Under the pieces are notes generated by a model. That model was not told the DNA's origin. It ran no database searches and worked only from the letters and a program-made list of their open reading frames with translations. A program made the position numbers and the translations under genes. A stretch of 6,412 nt of DNA from an uncultured Bacilli bacterium (lineage in GTDB: Bacteria > Bacillota_I > Bacilli_A > RF39 > UBA660). The stretch spans positions 1 to 6,412 of the forward strand of contig CALVHJ010000077.1 of assembly GCA_944327425.1 (NCBI GenBank). Reading direction: 5' to 3'. Below, piece after piece: positions 5,236 to 6,412 of the stretch; position 1 is the stretch's first letter, and every line of letters starts with the position of its first letter.

Positions 5236-5826
5236 TCATTTTTTAGAGCTTCTTTTTTTAGTTTGTTTTTTCTTTGTAGACTTCTTCTTCTTTTTCTTAA
5301 CTTGTTTTTTAGAGTTATTCTTTCTTTGAGTACTATTTTTCTTTCCATTATTTACATTCTTTTTGCTATTAGCATTTGTTTTTTTATTAGATGTAACTTT
5401 TTCTTCTGCTGTAATTAGCGATTTATTATTAGTTTTATTGTTTTTAGTTGCTAATTTTTTATTATTTGTAGTTTCAGTTATTTTAGCTTTCTGTGGCGTT
5501 AAAACTTTTGTTGTATTTAACTTCTTAACTTTTACTTTTTTCATAAACAATTTTCTAAAAACTTTTGAGTTAATAATTTTTGCTTTTAAAGATTTAACAT
5601 TCCAAGATTTCTTTGCCTTCCTTTTTTTATCTTTCTTTTTAATATCTATATTTTTCTTTAAGATATCATCGTTTTTGCTAACTTCGCTAGCATTTAAATT
5701 TTCTGCAACTTCCTTTTTTCTATTGAAACATTTACATAAAAAAGTTATTCCAATACAAAGTAATGTTATAAAATAAGTAGTTATAAGAGCGATTAAAAAA
5801 ATATCAATTGGATCAAACTTTTTCAT
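5236..5826 (-). CDS. Membrane-anchored, extremely lysine-rich protein
   Basis: 196 residues of unknown function. ATG at 5826 follows a GAAAGGAAA ribosome binding site, 18 bases after the previous gene, so the pair probably forms an operon. One N-terminal hydrophobic helix spans about residues 7-31, followed by a CKC pair. The remaining 160 residues are a low-complexity tail of Lys, Asn, Thr and Ser, with clusters such as KKKDKKRKAKK (about 64-74) and a C-terminal block containing six lysines in a row. By hand count about 57 of 196 residues are lysine. By the positive-inside rule the tail should lie in the cytoplasm, where it could bind DNA, RNA or acidic lipid; that is inference. The tail resembles histone-H1-like or Hc1-like sequences in composition only. 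The lysines use both AAA and AAG, and the frame ends cleanly at a terminator, so it is not a homopolymer artefact. Confidence 0.8.
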   Translation of the reverse strand: MKKFDPIDIFLIALITTYFITLLCIGITFLCKCFNRKKEVAENLNASEVSKNDDILKKNIDIKKKDKKRKAKKSWNVKSLKAKIINSKVFRKLFMKKVKVKKLNTTKVLTPQKAKITETTNNKKLATKNNKTNNKSLITAEEKVTSNKKTNANSKKNVNNGKKNSTQRKNNSKKQVKKKKKKSTKKKQTKKRSSKK

Positions 5827-5844
5827 AAATATTTCCTTTCTTTT

Positions 5845-6412
5845 TTAAATTTCTTGAATACTAGGACTATATGAAACAATTTCTAATTTATTAGCATTTC
5901 TAATCATATAAACAGTCCCATTATTATCATACCCCAAATCTTCTTTATATTCATATTCCATTTCTATCTTAACAGCAGGCAATTCTTCATCATTTAAAGT
6001 ATATGTAGCTTCTTCAACCTTTAAAACATTAACATTTGTAATTTCCGGAAGATCCTGAATTCTATCTTTGTAAGTATTATCAATAATATCTCTATAAATA
6101 GTATCTATCGCTTTTTGTTTAAACATATCAGCAACACTACTTGCAATATATTCTAAACTTCCTATGTCATATTTATTGATTTTATTATCTAAAGTATAAA
6201 AATCAATAACAAATAATTTAGCTAAAACCTCTGCATAAGCATCATAATCCACTTCACTACTATTTAATATTTCTTCTAACTCTTTAAATGTTTCTTGCAT
6301 ATATGGTGTATCTCTATCATCCAAAGTATAGCCATAATCAGCAATATTTGATACAATATTTGAAACATTAACATCTGTATTTTCTTTTTCTGGATTATAA
6401 AACATTTTTAAT
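5845..6412 (-). CDS. Hypothetical protein, C-terminal part (5' end outside window)
   Basis: At least 188 residues; the frame remains open to the window edge. The ATG at 6405 has only seven visible bases upstream (ATTAAAA, no ribosome binding site), so it is probably internal. The visible portion is acidic and soluble: a helical half containing YGYTLDDRDTPYMQETFKEL and an EVDYDAYAEVLAKLFVIDFY-like stretch, then from about residue 125 a beta-rich half with alternating hydrophobics (AVKIEMEYEYKEDLGYDN, then TVYMIRNANKLEIVSYS). Helices followed by a curved sheet would fit an NTF2-like or similar extracytoplasmic fold, and a signal or lipoprotein segment may lie in the missing part; both are inference. 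I do not assign a function. It ends 18 bases before the lysine-rich membrane gene, suggesting co-transcription. Confidence 0.8.
   Translation of the reverse strand, partial: LKMFYNPEKENTDVNVSNIVSNIADYGYTLDDRDTPYMQETFKELEEILNSSEVDYDAYAEVLAKLFVIDFYTLDNKINKYDIGSLEYIASSVADMFKQKAIDTIYRDIIDNTYKDRIQDLPEITNVNVLKVEEATYTLNDEELPAVKIEMEYEYKEDLGYDNNGTVYMIRNANKLEIVSYSPSIQEI

Noticed and set aside
5236..5400. Poly-lysine codon run as a phase-variable homopolymer tract
   Set aside because: The lysine codons mix AAA and AAG, so no long uninterrupted A tract exists in the coding sequence to favour slippage.
5233..5776. Phe/Leu-rich plus-strand open frames opposite the lysine-rich gene
   Set aside because: Their Phe/Leu content is simply the complement of Lys/Asn codons. 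There is no ribosome binding site, and the minus-strand gene has a start site and terminator.

Overview
The window is AT-rich (well under 35% GC by eye) with A/T-ending codons and compact intergenic gaps. Most genes have recognisable Shine-Dalgarno sites, and three simple hairpin/T-tract terminators plus one bidirectional palindrome are visible. Every tryptophan in the recognisable proteins is TGG, so the standard bacterial code fits. A cotJ-type spore-coat operon, a Firmicutes-like leucyl-tRNA synthetase and a camelysin/TasA-like exported protein point to a low-GC Firmicute. A gut-type Bacilli/Erysipelotrichia relative or an uncultured clostridial lineage is plausible, but the species cannot be named from this sequence.

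Left part, plus strand (1-3131). The window opens inside leuS, which ends in a terminator that overlaps its own stop codon. Next come two single-gene units, each with its own extended -10 promoter. The first encodes a 145-residue membrane-anchored protein whose frame is intact but has no ATG, GTG or TTG start. ATT or ATA sits at the correct distance from the ribosome binding site, so the gene is easily missed. The second is a secreted, Thr/Ser-rich beta protein with a TasA/camelysin-like N-terminus. After about 180 bases of AT-rich spacer holding repeats and a near-consensus promoter comes a 115-residue Tyr/Trp-rich protein of unknown function.

Middle (3132-4158). A CorA-family divalent-cation channel follows 54 bases downstream with no terminator between, so it may be co-transcribed with the 115-residue gene. 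A perfect palindrome separates it from the convergent minus-strand genes.

Right part, minus strand (4155-6412, read right to left). A protein that runs off the window edge is followed 18 bases later by a membrane-anchored protein with an extremely lysine-rich tail. This pair ends at a terminator. Then comes a two-gene cotJ operon in which CotJA-like and CotJB-like sequences are joined in one frame, overlapping cotJC by 8 bases. CotJC keeps all five expected manganese-ligand positions.

No mobile element, CRISPR array, tRNA or rRNA was seen. The observations most worth checking are the non-canonical start of the small membrane gene, the CotJA-CotJB fusion and the membrane-tethered polylysine protein.
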